Of a stretch of 64,000 bases of DNA, positions 25,395 through 34,584 are shown piece after piece. The translations under genes and the position numbers were made by a program. Below the pieces are notes generated by a model. It saw only the letters and a program-made list of their open reading frames with translations. It was not told where the DNA came from and did not search any database. This DNA comes from Amphibacillus cookii (GTDB lineage Bacteria; Bacillota; Bacilli; Bacillales; Amphibacillaceae), in contig NZ_JAFBDS010000009.1 in the NCBI RefSeq assembly GCF_016908375.1, positions 62,001-126,000 on the forward strand. Direction: 5' to 3'. The stretch's first letter is position 1. Each line of letters opens with the position of its first letter.

Positions 25395-27085
25395 TGCTTT
25401 GGCGAAGTATTGTTGTTAAATATTGGTTTTTCTTTATCCTTATATTTATCATATGTTATACTTCTATGAGTTTCATTATCTATTCTCAATTTAACGCGCA
25501 CTTAATTAATCAAGCTGAAAATGAGCTAACATTAACCGTTAAAAGCGTTAATAAACTTATGAATAACACGACCAACCGTCAGATTGATGAGATCCGCGAT
25601 CACGAATATGGTATTATTATGTTCAATAAGAATAATCAAGTTGCCAATGAAAGTGAATGGCTTTCCTTTATAAATGAAGTGAGTGGGGTTAAACAAATAC
25701 ATAGTGATCAAATTAACATGCATGATAAGCAATTATTGATTGTCGGTCATTTTAGCCCTCAGTCAACGATAATGGCATACCGATCTTTAGATACTATTGC
25801 ACAGACGCTTACTAAAGTTGAACAACTTTTGTTCATGATTGGGCTATTGCTATTAATTGTTTTCAGTGCGTTCAGTTATCTATTGTCGAAACGTCTCTCT
25901 GAACCTTTGTCTAAAATGAGAAAAACAGCTCTCACTTATGCGAAAGGAGACTTTAATTTAAAATTACCGATGAATAACCCAGATGAAATCGGTGAATTAG
26001 CAATGGCATTTAATCGAATGGGCAGACAATTAAGTTATCAACTTAATGCATTAAAGCAAGAAAAAGAAATCTTATCTAACATACTTCGCTCTATGCATGA
26101 TGGTGTGCTCACGTTGAATCTTGATGGGGAAATAATTATCTCAAACCCGCAAGCTAATCAATTTATTGCTGATTTTCTTTATCAGGAAAATCAGGTATCA
26201 ACCAGACAGATTCCAGATCAATTATACGACTTTATTCAAGACGTGATTAAAAAAAGCATTCCTCAGAGCTATCATTTAAAAATTCAAGGACGAGATTGGA
26301 CGATGGTCATATCACCCTTGTATGAAGAGCAAAGCATTCGAGGCGTTGTAGCTATTGTTCGAGACGTGACAGAACAGAACCAACTTGACCAACTTAGAGA
26401 ATCATTTTTAGCAAACATTTCACATGAGCTAAGAACACCGATATCTTTGATGCAAGGTTACAGTGAGGCTATTATTGACGGTGTTGCGAGATCACGGGAA
26501 GAACAAATCGATTTAGCACAAATCATTTTAGATGAATCGTTACGAATGGGACGTCTTGTTAATGAACTATTAGACTTAGCTAAACTTAAGTCAGGACAAA
26601 TCGATTTAATCATTAATAGCTACTCCATTTCTGAATTTTTAGCAAGAATTATAAGGAAATTTAAAGTCAAATGTACGAATAATGGTATCTCGTTCTCATT
26701 TGGGAATAATGCAACCGTTGACGAAATACCGTTTGATAGGGATCGATTAGAACAAGTACTAACAAATTTAATTGATAATGCGATTAGACATACACCTGTA
26801 AACGGAGAGATTAAACTAATCTTAACGGAGGCCAATGACAACCTTATTTTCGAACTTCATGATACAGGTTCAGGTATACCAGAACAAGATTTACCTTTTA
26901 TCTTTGAACGTTTTTACAAAGCTGATAAGTCGAGATCACGGACACAATTGAACAAAAAAGGCACGGGTTTAGGCCTGGCTATTGCTAAACAAATTGTTGA
27001 AGCACATGGCGGACAAATATCCGCGCAAAGCAAGTTAGATAGAGGAACGACTTTTAAATTTAGTTTACCCAAAAATAATCTATAA
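25394..27085 (+). CDS. resE: Sensor histidine kinase ResE
   Basis: 563 residues. There is a membrane helix at about 10-30, an extracytoplasmic domain to about 140, a second helix (145-165), a HAMP linker, a PAS domain (about 225-325), then HisKA with phospho-acceptor His344 in SHELRTP and the ATPase domain with N, G1 (DTGSGIPE) and G2 (GTGLGLAIAK) boxes. Length and layout match ResE. The cytochrome c maturation genes resABC, the usual partners, are absent upstream. Confidence 0.9.
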   Translation: MLWRSIVVKYWFFFILIFIICYTSMSFIIYSQFNAHLINQAENELTLTVKSVNKLMNNTTNRQIDEIRDHEYGIIMFNKNNQVANESEWLSFINEVSGVKQIHSDQINMHDKQLLIVGHFSPQSTIMAYRSLDTIAQTLTKVEQLLFMIGLLLLIVFSAFSYLLSKRLSEPLSKMRKTALTYAKGDFNLKLPMNNPDEIGELAMAFNRMGRQLSYQLNALKQEKEILSNILRSMHDGVLTLNLDGEIIISNPQANQFIADFLYQENQVSTRQIPDQLYDFIQDVIKKSIPQSYHLKIQGRDWTMVISPLYEEQSIRGVVAIVRDVTEQNQLDQLRESFLANISHELRTPISLMQGYSEAIIDGVARSREEQIDLAQIILDESLRMGRLVNELLDLAKLKSGQIDLIINSYSISEFLARIIRKFKVKCTNNGISFSFGNNATVDEIPFDRDRLEQVLTNLIDNAIRHTPVNGEIKLILTEANDNLIFELHDTGSGIPEQDLPFIFERFYKADKSRSRTQLNKKGTGLGLAIAKQIVEAHGGQISAQSKLDRGTTFKFSLPKNNL

Positions 27086-27234
27086 TATATTGGTGTATAA
27101 CAGGGAATTTGGTGTGAATCCAAAACTGTCCTCGCAACTGTAAATAGTTACGAAATGAAGAAAGCCACTGGAATTTGATTCTGGGAAGGACTCAGAGTAG
27201 CATGCTATAAGTCAGGAGACCTACCAATATATAT
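27084..27234 (+). ncRNA. Cobalamin (B12) riboswitch
   Basis: P1 is formed by AATATATTGGT (27084-27094) and ACCAATATATAT (27223-27234). The conserved core is visible in order: CAGGGAATTTGGTG with GAATCC, ACTGTCCTCGCAACTGTAA, GCCACTG, GGGAAGGACT, and the B12-box AAGTCAGGAGACCTACC. Downstream, TTCTCC at 27294-27299 can pair with GGAGGAG/GGAGA of the ribosome binding site (27310-27317), which suggests control at translation initiation of the lipoprotein gene. It explains the uptake cassette that follows. Confidence 0.93.
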
Positions 27235-27324
27235 CAATAAATGCTTCGGGGATTGGGCGTTTTGTTATTCAAAAATAGAATATAGACGTTTAATTCTCCA
27301 TATTAAATTGGAGGAGATTTCACA

Positions 27325-27690
27325 ATGAAGAAATTAATTGGAATGTTTTGTTTTGTTTTATTATTGACAGGCTGTCAAGCTGGCAATCAAATTGAAGGAG
27401 AAGCCATTGATATTGAAATATTGATTTCAACGAATCATCAAGAAGAAATCATACAGCAAGACCAGTTAGAGGTAGAAGACGGCGCGATTTTATTAGATGT
27501 TCTAAAAGAACATTACGAAATTGAAGCGTCTCCTGATGGTTTTATTACAGCAATTGAAGGTATAGAGCAATATGATGATTTTTATTGGTTGTATGAAGTT
27601 AATCAGGAAGAAGTATTTGTAGGAGCAGGTGAGTATGAACTTTCTGATGGTGATGAAGTGAACTTTGATTTACATGAATGGGAAGAGTGA
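27325..27690 (+). CDS. DUF4430 lipoprotein, probable cobalamin-binding
   Basis: 121 residues. A lipoprotein signal peptide ends LLTGC with lipidated Cys17; the mature part of about 100 residues is acidic and matches the DUF4430 fold, the domain shared with the C-terminal half of transcobalamin and intrinsic factor. The segment DDFYWLYEVN near 85-94 is the family signature. It sits behind a B12 riboswitch and overlaps the S-component gene by 1 base (TGATG), so a role in capturing corrinoid outside the membrane is likely. GGAGGAG precedes the ATG. Confidence 0.82.
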   Translation: MKKLIGMFCFVLLLTGCQAGNQIEGEAIDIEILISTNHQEEIIQQDQLEVEDGAILLDVLKEHYEIEASPDGFITAIEGIEQYDDFYWLYEVNQEEVFVGAGEYELSDGDEVNFDLHEWEE

Positions 27691-28187
27691 TGCGGTTTAA
27701 TTTACATAAATTAACTCTCGTTTCCATTATAGCTGCTATAAGTGCTGTCGGAAGAATCGCTTTTCAGTTCATTCCTAATTTTCAACCGACGACTGCGATT
27801 ATTATTATCGCTTCTTACTTTCTCGGCCCTCTATCTGGTGTATTATTAGCTATAGTATCAACTTATTTGTCTAACCTTGTACTGGGTATTGGATTATGGT
27901 CAATTTGGCAAATGTTTGCTTGGGCAATGATCAGTTTATTATCATCCTTACTTAAAAAAATAAACTTAAAAAAAACATTACCGATCTTAATAATAATTGG
28001 TGTTTTTGCTGGTTTCTTTTATGGGGCTGTTTTCGCTTTCGTTAATTTGTTGATAACGAATAAGTTCTGGCCTTATTATTTGGCTGGGCTAACATTTGAT
28101 TTAAATCATGCAATAAGTAATGTCATTTTCATTGTGATTTTATACAAACCGATGACGCGTTTGTTTGCAAACATCAGTATACTTTAA
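27690..28187 (+). CDS. ECF transporter S component, probable cobalamin uptake
   Basis: 165 residues with about six membrane helices and no soluble domain. An Ala-x-x-x-Ala motif (AAISA) in helix 1 is the usual contact with the EcfT subunit. The start is ATG 27690, coupled to the lipoprotein gene; the frame upstream lies inside that gene. Substrate is inferred from the riboswitch and the DUF4430 partner, not from binding residues. No EcfA or EcfT gene is in the window, so it must use a shared energising module encoded elsewhere. Confidence 0.82.
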   Translation: MRFNLHKLTLVSIIAAISAVGRIAFQFIPNFQPTTAIIIIASYFLGPLSGVLLAIVSTYLSNLVLGIGLWSIWQMFAWAMISLLSSLLKKINLKKTLPILIIIGVFAGFFYGAVFAFVNLLITNKFWPYYLAGLTFDLNHAISNVIFIVILYKPMTRLFANISIL

Positions 28188-28190
28188 TCA

Positions 28191-28216
28191 TGTAACTTTT
28201 TTGTAAGCATGTCGAC
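28191..28216 (+). promoter_or_regulatory. SigX autoregulatory promoter
   Basis: TGTAAC (28191-28196), 16 bases, CGAC (28213-28216). This is the ECF promoter pattern recognised by SigX in B. subtilis, here just ahead of sigX, so the sigX-rsiX operon is probably autoregulated. Confidence 0.8.
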
Positions 28217-28246
28217 TAATAAATTGAAGACAGGGGGTCTTATCTT

Positions 28247-28759
28247 GTGAAGACCACATTTGATTCGCTTTATGACCAGTATCATAATGACTTATTTCAA
28301 TATGTTTTTTACTTAGTTAAAAATCGAGAGGCGACAGAAGATATTGTGCAAGATGTCTATATCAAAGTATTGAAGTCATATGATAGTTTTCGTGGTGATA
28401 GTAGTGAAAAGACTTGGCTTTTTTCTATTGCAAGGCATACCGCGCTGGACTATTTTCGAAAACAACATCGACAACAAAATAGATTGGCCCATTTCTTCAA
28501 CAAAGATCAAGAAATAGGGAAGTTAAAAGATCAGGATCCCTTGCCTGAAGAAATTGCAGAAATGAATGATGAAATGAAAATGATATATAGACTTTTGGAT
28601 CGGTGCACATTGGATCAGAGAAATGTGCTTATCCTACGTTATATTCAATCATTGACTATCCATGAGACTGCTCAAGTACTAGAATGGTCAGAAAGCAAAG
28701 TGAAAACAACACAACATCGAGCGATTAAGAAACTTCAACAATTGGTTGCTGAAGAATAA
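28247..28759 (+). CDS. sigX: ECF sigma factor SigX
   Basis: 170 residues. Region 2 contains ATEDIVQDVYIKVLKSYDSF and WLFSIARHTALDYFRK; region 4 contains LSIHETA-type DNA-binding helix-turn-helix ending SESKVKTTQHRAIKKL. It resembles SigX of B. subtilis, which governs cell-surface charge and resistance to cationic peptides. The GTG start follows AGGGGGT. In B. subtilis sigX-rsiX also lies right after resDE; here the B12 cassette is inserted between them. Confidence 0.9.
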   Translation: MKTTFDSLYDQYHNDLFQYVFYLVKNREATEDIVQDVYIKVLKSYDSFRGDSSEKTWLFSIARHTALDYFRKQHRQQNRLAHFFNKDQEIGKLKDQDPLPEEIAEMNDEMKMIYRLLDRCTLDQRNVLILRYIQSLTIHETAQVLEWSESKVKTTQHRAIKKLQQLVAEE

Positions 28760-28775
28760 AAGGGGTGAGGCAGTG

Positions 28776-29984
28776 ATGGATCAAAATAAAAGGGAAAAGC
28801 AGCTCATGCAGAAATTAAAACAGTTCCCAACTATAAAAGATGAACAGAGTAAAACAACCCTTTATCAATCTATAGAAAACCAGCTAAATGAAAAACAAGC
28901 TAGTCAGCATCATTCTAAATTTAAATGGATCATTCCTTCGATTGCTTCGGCAACTTTAATCGTATTAATCATTATTATGGTGCAACCCCAATGGTTTCAA
29001 AATGACCAATTATCTGATACACCGATGACAACACAAGATCATAACGTGGAACAAAAAGATCAACAAATGGCGATCATGGAGTCAGAGGAAGATGACAGTG
29101 ATGACTTGGAAGACCTTCAAGGTTTTGAAACCCTTGAAGGTGGTGAACGAGCTGGAGAATTGATTTATTATCATGATGAGTCTAATCGATTCCCAATATT
29201 TACGATTGCTGTTTCGGACAGAGAAGGGCAGTATGTAATTCCCATTTCTTTAGTATCTACATCTTCAACGGGTGATCCAAATGACTATTACAATCGCATT
29301 CATACGTTTATAGATGAAGGCGCCTTAGGTGTAAGACTGTTTCCTTTTGAAGACATTCATTTTGAGTTTGCTAATCAAAACCAGACGATTTACATGACTG
29401 TTGATGACGATTATCAATTTCCACAAGGATCGACCCAAGCATATATCTTTCAAATGAGTATCAATTTTATGTTTGCTGATTACCCGGCAACTAGCTTGAC
29501 GCTAAGGACTGAATCACACGATTATATAGACTTGGGACCACTTGGTGAAATGGAGAGTTTGGAAATAGAAGAGATGGTACATTTGGCTTATAAATTATAT
29601 CAAGATGAAAACCGGGAACGTTTGCTTGTTCCTCTTAGAGAGACACTATCTGGAGATCGATTTTATACAATAGATGAAGCCTTTGTTGAAATGCAACAGA
29701 CAGAAGAAGAGCAAAACATCTACGCACCGATCCCGATCGATGTCACTTTTGAAGTAGATGCTGCAGATTCTAACCAACTAAAAATTTTCTTTGAATCACA
29801 TGCTGAATTTGGTAATAATACTTTTACAAAAGAAATGATTGAATCGATTTTAATGACCGCTAAAAGTTTTGGTTTTAGTGAAGTAGATCTTACAATAGAT
29901 GGCGTGGATTCAGAGATCAGCAACTTTAATCTAAATGATCCACTTCCAGTTCCTGACGCGGTAAACCCTATTATATTACATTAA
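28776..29984 (+). CDS. rsiX: Anti-sigma-X factor RsiX
   Basis: 402 residues, somewhat longer than the usual 370. A cytoplasmic N-terminal segment (1-45) is followed by one membrane helix (about 46-67), a very acidic linker (EEDDSDDLEDL near 100) and a large extracytoplasmic domain. It should hold SigX inactive at the membrane. The start is ATG 28776 (or GTG 28773) behind GGGGTGAGG, 16 bases after sigX. The upstream open frame overlaps sigX and is less likely. Confidence 0.85.
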   Translation: MDQNKREKQLMQKLKQFPTIKDEQSKTTLYQSIENQLNEKQASQHHSKFKWIIPSIASATLIVLIIIMVQPQWFQNDQLSDTPMTTQDHNVEQKDQQMAIMESEEDDSDDLEDLQGFETLEGGERAGELIYYHDESNRFPIFTIAVSDREGQYVIPISLVSTSSTGDPNDYYNRIHTFIDEGALGVRLFPFEDIHFEFANQNQTIYMTVDDDYQFPQGSTQAYIFQMSINFMFADYPATSLTLRTESHDYIDLGPLGEMESLEIEEMVHLAYKLYQDENRERLLVPLRETLSGDRFYTIDEAFVEMQQTEEEQNIYAPIPIDVTFEVDAADSNQLKIFFESHAEFGNNTFTKEMIESILMTAKSFGFSEVDLTIDGVDSEISNFNLNDPLPVPDAVNPIILH

Positions 29985-30009
29985 ACGCTAAACGAAATTG
30001 AATTTAAGT

Positions 30010-30055
30010 AACGAATCTTTGAACAATTGCTATTAATATTGTTCAAAGATTCGTT
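30010..30055. terminator. Perfect 18-bp inverted repeat after rsiX
   Basis: AACGAATCTTTGAACAAT (30010-30027) and its exact complement (30038-30055) flank a 10-base loop. There is no T run after it. It lies between convergent rsiX and fer and probably ends both transcripts. Confidence 0.65.
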
Positions 30056-30137
30056 TAACAGCGTCTCATTTATAAATAGAAAATAGGTCTAAGTCTATTT
30101 TTTGACAATTCCACGAATATGAATGATATTCAACATG

Positions 30138-30404
<267 letters not shown>

Positions 30405-30513
30405 TCAGTTAACTTCCTCTATTCTAAATGGTATCTTATTAATAATCAATAATAGCATTAATATAACAAGATTGATAAAATAAAAAGAGATTACTATGAA
30501 ATGAGTGTAAAAC

Positions 30514-31566
30514 ATGTTTACCTTTATCATTTTGTTTTGTGTTGAACGATTAAAGTCTCAACGCAGTATGGCTTCTGTTTATCATATTTTGCAAGGTAAA
30601 AGAGCAGCACAAACCATACAAGATGCGAATCTGTATCAATTAACAGATGTTTTTTCTATATATAGTAAACTACGAAGATCTCAATTTGATCAAGTCATGA
30701 ATCAATTATTACAAAGTGGCTGGATAGCATTAGATTTGGACAAGCATGTTTATGTGACTGAAGAGGGGAAGAAATATTTAACAGATCACCAGGGTTGTTT
30801 TCAAATTCAATACTTTAATGGAGCGACATATGCAAAAATATTTGAGCTTTTTGTTAAAAGATTTTCTTTAACGATTCAAACGTATTCGAATGTGGTTATG
30901 CACCGCAGAACGTTTGTACCCATTATTGAGGATGATGCCACGCAACAGTGGGTAAAGCGACATTATCAAATCGATCAAAATGACTTAAAAGCTTATTTAG
31001 TGGATCTCCACGAGAGTACGAAAGCTTTTTTACAAACTATTGACAGGCGGTCAGCTCAATTATTTGTAGATCGCCTGACAGGTTATCAACAAGTTGGCTT
31101 ATCTGTCCAACAACTAGCAAAAAAAAATAATGTATCTGAACATGATATTCAAATGATGTTAACATTAACTTATCATCGTTTTTTACAGTATATTGAGGAT
31201 CGACGGCCCCAAAGTTTATTAAGATTTATTGATGACGAACTTAGCTTAGTTAATCAACACTTTATGACTAATTCTGCAGAAAAAACCTATCAATTAATCC
31301 GTACAGGGCTGACTATTGATGATGTCATGGCAGTAAGAAAATTAAAAAGGAGTACAATCGAAGATCATATTGTCGAACTGGCTTATGCTCTACCTAATTT
31401 AAATATTGAAACGTATATTAGTGAGGTAGATTTCAATAAAATTGCAGAAGTTGTTCGAATGAATGATAACCGTAAATTATCATTGATTAAATCTCATTTA
31501 AATGATGAGTTCAATTATTTTCAAATAAGATTGGTGCTGGCACGCTATCAAATAAAGCTTAACTAG
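30514..31566 (+). CDS. ypbB: YpbB family helix-turn-helix protein
   Basis: 350 residues, matching B. subtilis YpbB (about 352). The N-terminal part has SVYHILQGKRAAQTIQDANLY-type RQC-like helix-turn-helix sequence; the C-terminal part (about 270-350) looks like another helix-turn-helix bundle with LIRTGLTIDDVMAVRKLK. It contains no catalytic motif. It is always found upstream of the RecQ-family helicase recS, and the short spacing here (10 bases) supports joint function. The function is not established. The ATG lacks a clear ribosome binding site. Confidence 0.82.
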   Translation: MFTFIILFCVERLKSQRSMASVYHILQGKRAAQTIQDANLYQLTDVFSIYSKLRRSQFDQVMNQLLQSGWIALDLDKHVYVTEEGKKYLTDHQGCFQIQYFNGATYAKIFELFVKRFSLTIQTYSNVVMHRRTFVPIIEDDATQQWVKRHYQIDQNDLKAYLVDLHESTKAFLQTIDRRSAQLFVDRLTGYQQVGLSVQQLAKKNNVSEHDIQMMLTLTYHRFLQYIEDRRPQSLLRFIDDELSLVNQHFMTNSAEKTYQLIRTGLTIDDVMAVRKLKRSTIEDHIVELAYALPNLNIETYISEVDFNKIAEVVRMNDNRKLSLIKSHLNDEFNYFQIRLVLARYQIKLN

Positions 31567-31576
31567 GAGTGGGAGC

Positions 31577-33109
31577 TTGGAAAATCTAGAAAATTCTTTG
31601 GAGCGTTATTTTAGTTATAAAACATTTCGCACAGGACAAAAAGAGATTATTAGTGATATCATGGCTGGTCAGCATGTTTTGGCGACGTTACCTACGGGGG
31701 CAGGTAAATCGATATGTTATCAACTGCCAGCTTTATTAGTAAAGGGGGGTGTCATCGTTGTTACACCTTTACTTTCATTGATGGAAGATCAAGTTAAACA
31801 AATGAAGCAACGTGGTTATTCACATATTACTTCATTAAATACCTTTAATACTGAACAAGAACGTTTAACGATCATACGAAATCTACACAAATATAAACTT
31901 ATATTTTTATCACCAGAAATGCTCCAAAATCAAAATGTATTAAAAAAATTGATGCTTATTGATATTTCACTATTTGTCATTGATGAAGCACATTGTATTT
32001 CACAATGGGGGCACGAATTTCGACCTGACTATTTAAAATTAAATAATGTAATTGTTGATCTTAAATATCCGACTATCCTTGCTCTAACTGCTACTGCCAC
32101 ACCAGATGTTCAAAAAGATGTCATCTCTCAATTAGCATCAGTAAAATTCAAGAAACATATTTATCCAATGGATCGAGACAATATAGCCTTATACGTCAAA
32201 CAGGTAGATCATCATCATGAAAAGGATCGCTTTATTATAGCTGTATTAGAACGCTATAATGTCCCTACCATGATCTATTTTTCAAGTAAAAAAGAGACAG
32301 AACGTGTTGCTTCGATTATTAATCAGCGATTTGATCAATTAAATGTTGCTTATTATCACGGAGATCTTGATACAAGTGATAGACTGCTAATACAACAACA
32401 ATTTATGGAAAATCAACTTGATGTCATTTGTTGCACAAGTGCATTTGGTATGGGGATTAATAAATCGGACATACGTTTAATCATTCACTATCACTTGCCG
32501 ACACAACTTGAATCGTTTATTCAAGAAGTGGGGAGAGCTGGGCGTGATCAATTAGAAAGTGTTAGCATTACTTTGATATCACCAAATGACCATCAAATTC
32601 CCCAGCGTTTAATCGAGAGTGAGTTACCTTCTTTAGAATCTGTTGAAATGCTATGGTCAGAAATTGAATTACTGTCACAAAGCAAACTAACTGTAAAAGT
32701 AGATACAAACGAATGGGCCCAACGTTATAATTTTTCTGAAGTTCATTTACGTTTTATTAAAAATTTTTTAGAAGCTTACGGAATTTTGAAGTATAATAAA
32801 TATATAGTGAGTCATTCATCGATTCATGAAGCAAAGATAGCCATTATTAATAAAATTAAAGAGCGGAGCCGATATAAAAAACACAAGTTAAATGAATTGT
32901 TAAACTGGTTAGCAACCAGTGGATGTCGAAGACAACGGCTTTATGCGAAATTTCAATCGCATATTTCTCCAGCTAAATACCAATGTTGTGATCGTTGTGG
33001 TTTTGATCTGTTTCAATGGCAGCCGAAACAATCGGGCTATCGCCAACGCATCAATGATTATTTATCTCAATTAAAATCGGTAATGATACCTTTTAATGAG
33101 GACGAATGA
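31577..33109 (+). CDS. recS: RecQ-family ATP-dependent DNA helicase (RecS type)
   Basis: 510 residues. Walker A LPTGAGKS at 38-45, DEAH box in VIDEAHCISQWGH, motif III (ALTATATP), and motif VI (QEVGRAGRDQ) are present, followed by a short zinc-binding part (CRRQRLYAKF ... CCDRCGF). The HRDC domain of full RecQ is missing, as in B. subtilis RecS. A 3'-to-5' helicase of recombination repair. TTG start behind AGGAGTGGGAG. It overlaps ypbD by 4 bases. Confidence 0.9.
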   Translation: MENLENSLERYFSYKTFRTGQKEIISDIMAGQHVLATLPTGAGKSICYQLPALLVKGGVIVVTPLLSLMEDQVKQMKQRGYSHITSLNTFNTEQERLTIIRNLHKYKLIFLSPEMLQNQNVLKKLMLIDISLFVIDEAHCISQWGHEFRPDYLKLNNVIVDLKYPTILALTATATPDVQKDVISQLASVKFKKHIYPMDRDNIALYVKQVDHHHEKDRFIIAVLERYNVPTMIYFSSKKETERVASIINQRFDQLNVAYYHGDLDTSDRLLIQQQFMENQLDVICCTSAFGMGINKSDIRLIIHYHLPTQLESFIQEVGRAGRDQLESVSITLISPNDHQIPQRLIESELPSLESVEMLWSEIELLSQSKLTVKVDTNEWAQRYNFSEVHLRFIKNFLEAYGILKYNKYIVSHSSIHEAKIAIINKIKERSRYKKHKLNELLNWLATSGCRRQRLYAKFQSHISPAKYQCCDRCGFDLFQWQPKQSGYRQRINDYLSQLKSVMIPFNEDE

Positions 33110-33678
33110 TCATGAATGGTTTCCGTGAAATTGTAGAACAGTTGTCAGCAAAACAGTTAAGACAAGCTGTCTATTTCACTCAATTGATCATAACTGGTTG
33201 TGCAGGCCTTCTGACTATTTTTTATAGTTATAGGGGCGTTGAATTTTCTAAGTTTATTACGTTTGATTGGATTGAACTTTTTTATTTTTCATTTATACCG
33301 GCTGTCATTATTTTAACGATTGATTTGTTATTATATCATTATTTACCTGATAAATATTTAGACGATCAAGGTGTGAACAAGAAAGTATTTAAGGATATTA
33401 CTTTATGTGAGTTATTATTGATAACCGCTTGGATTGCTATCGCTGAAGAATGGTTATTTCGGCTTGTTATTCAGAGTCAATTTGGCATTGTTGTAACGAT
33501 GCTGACTTTTATATTTTTGCATACTCGCTATCTAAAACAACCTTTATTGTTAATAAATATTAGCTGTTTAAGCCTTGGATTAAGTTTAATTATGGAATTA
33601 ACAGGGAATATCTTAACGGTGATTGTTTTACATTTTCTTATTGATTTTGGTCTAGGTTTATACATTCGGAAAGCATAA
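33106..33678 (+). CDS. ypbD: CPBP (CAAX-type) intramembrane protease family, YpbD
   Basis: 190 residues with five or six membrane helices. The catalytic motif EEWLFR (about residue 122) and the later HFLIDF are the glutamate and histidine motifs of the CPBP/Abi family. The substrate is unknown. The start may be ATG 33106 or 33112. It overlaps recS by 4 bases, as in B. subtilis ypbB-recS-ypbD-ypbE order. Confidence 0.85.
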   Translation: MIMNGFREIVEQLSAKQLRQAVYFTQLIITGCAGLLTIFYSYRGVEFSKFITFDWIELFYFSFIPAVIILTIDLLLYHYLPDKYLDDQGVNKKVFKDITLCELLLITAWIAIAEEWLFRLVIQSQFGIVVTMLTFIFLHTRYLKQPLLLINISCLSLGLSLIMELTGNILTVIVLHFLIDFGLGLYIRKA

Positions 33679-33787
33679 TGTTGTGATAATAAAAGTGATT
33701 TTAAAAGTTTTAATTATAAAAAACGAACACATTTGTTAAAGTTAGAACAATTACGAAATATGCGTTTTCTTTCAGGGGGGATATTAA

Positions 33788-34378
33788 ATGGATAAGCCAA
33801 AAGAAGATCAAGCACATTTGTTAAGAGAGCAAATGGATGCTATTAATAACAACGGAAAATTATTCGCAACTGAAGAACAAGAAGACGCTCACGGTCAAGA
33901 GGATATTGATGTTTTGAACTTACCACCTCGAAGTGTAGTTCATGATGAAAAGTCGTCAAGAGTGAAATGGAAAGTCAGTTATGCGCTTATCCGATTATTT
34001 GCGATTTTATTCATTATCATTGTTGTGCTTGTTTTAACCTTCAATTATTGGGGCAATTATTTTTTTCAGTTCAATAATTCTTCTGAAGCACAGGCAAATC
34101 AAGTGGGAGAATCCGTGCAAATTGTTTCACGAGGCAACCATTTGTCAGATGAAGTCACAAGATGGTTTCAACTGAATGATGACAATGATCAACAAACAGA
34201 AATAACCGGACGCTATTATCAAACTCAAGATAACGATTCTTTACAATCAATCATTGAAATGTTTTATGATGATGAGCAATATCTTTCTTTAATAAAACGA
34301 ATCAATAACTTAAATATTTCAACAGATGCATTATTAGAGGAAAATCGCTCGTTATTCTTACCAAATATGGTGGATTAA
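33788..34378 (+). CDS. ypbE: YpbE-like membrane protein with LysM-like domain
   Basis: 196 residues. A cytoplasmic acidic N terminus (1-65) is followed by one membrane helix (about 73-95) and an extracytoplasmic segment whose end (YYQTQDNDSLQSIIEMF, then SLFLPN) resembles a degenerate LysM peptidoglycan-binding domain. GGGGGG precedes the ATG. Function is unknown; it may bind cell wall. It sits 110 bases after ypbD with its own leader. Confidence 0.78.
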   Translation: MDKPKEDQAHLLREQMDAINNNGKLFATEEQEDAHGQEDIDVLNLPPRSVVHDEKSSRVKWKVSYALIRLFAILFIIIVVLVLTFNYWGNYFFQFNNSSEAQANQVGESVQIVSRGNHLSDEVTRWFQLNDDNDQQTEITGRYYQTQDNDSLQSIIEMFYDDEQYLSLIKRINNLNISTDALLEENRSLFLPNMVD

Positions 34379-34430
34379 TGATATTAAAATTATTAGTGAT
34401 AAAAACCTGTTTTTCTATATTATAACAACA

Positions 34431-34458
34431 TACTGACTTGTAATGATATGTAAGTCAG
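34431..34458. other. Hairpin upstream of asparaginase gene
   Basis: A perfect 8-bp stem ACTGACTT / AAGTCAGT with a 12-base AT-rich loop, no T run. It may be a weak terminator of ypbE or part of the leader upstream of the asparaginase promoter. Confidence 0.4.
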
Positions 34459-34584
34459 TAAAATTAAGGCTGTCACAGAGGAGTCTGGCTGATATGTCTT
34501 ATTTTTTTTATAACCTTATTCGGTTAGTTATTTCTCTCATGCTATACTTAAAAATAAACGCTGATTACAGAAAGGGGCGACCAC

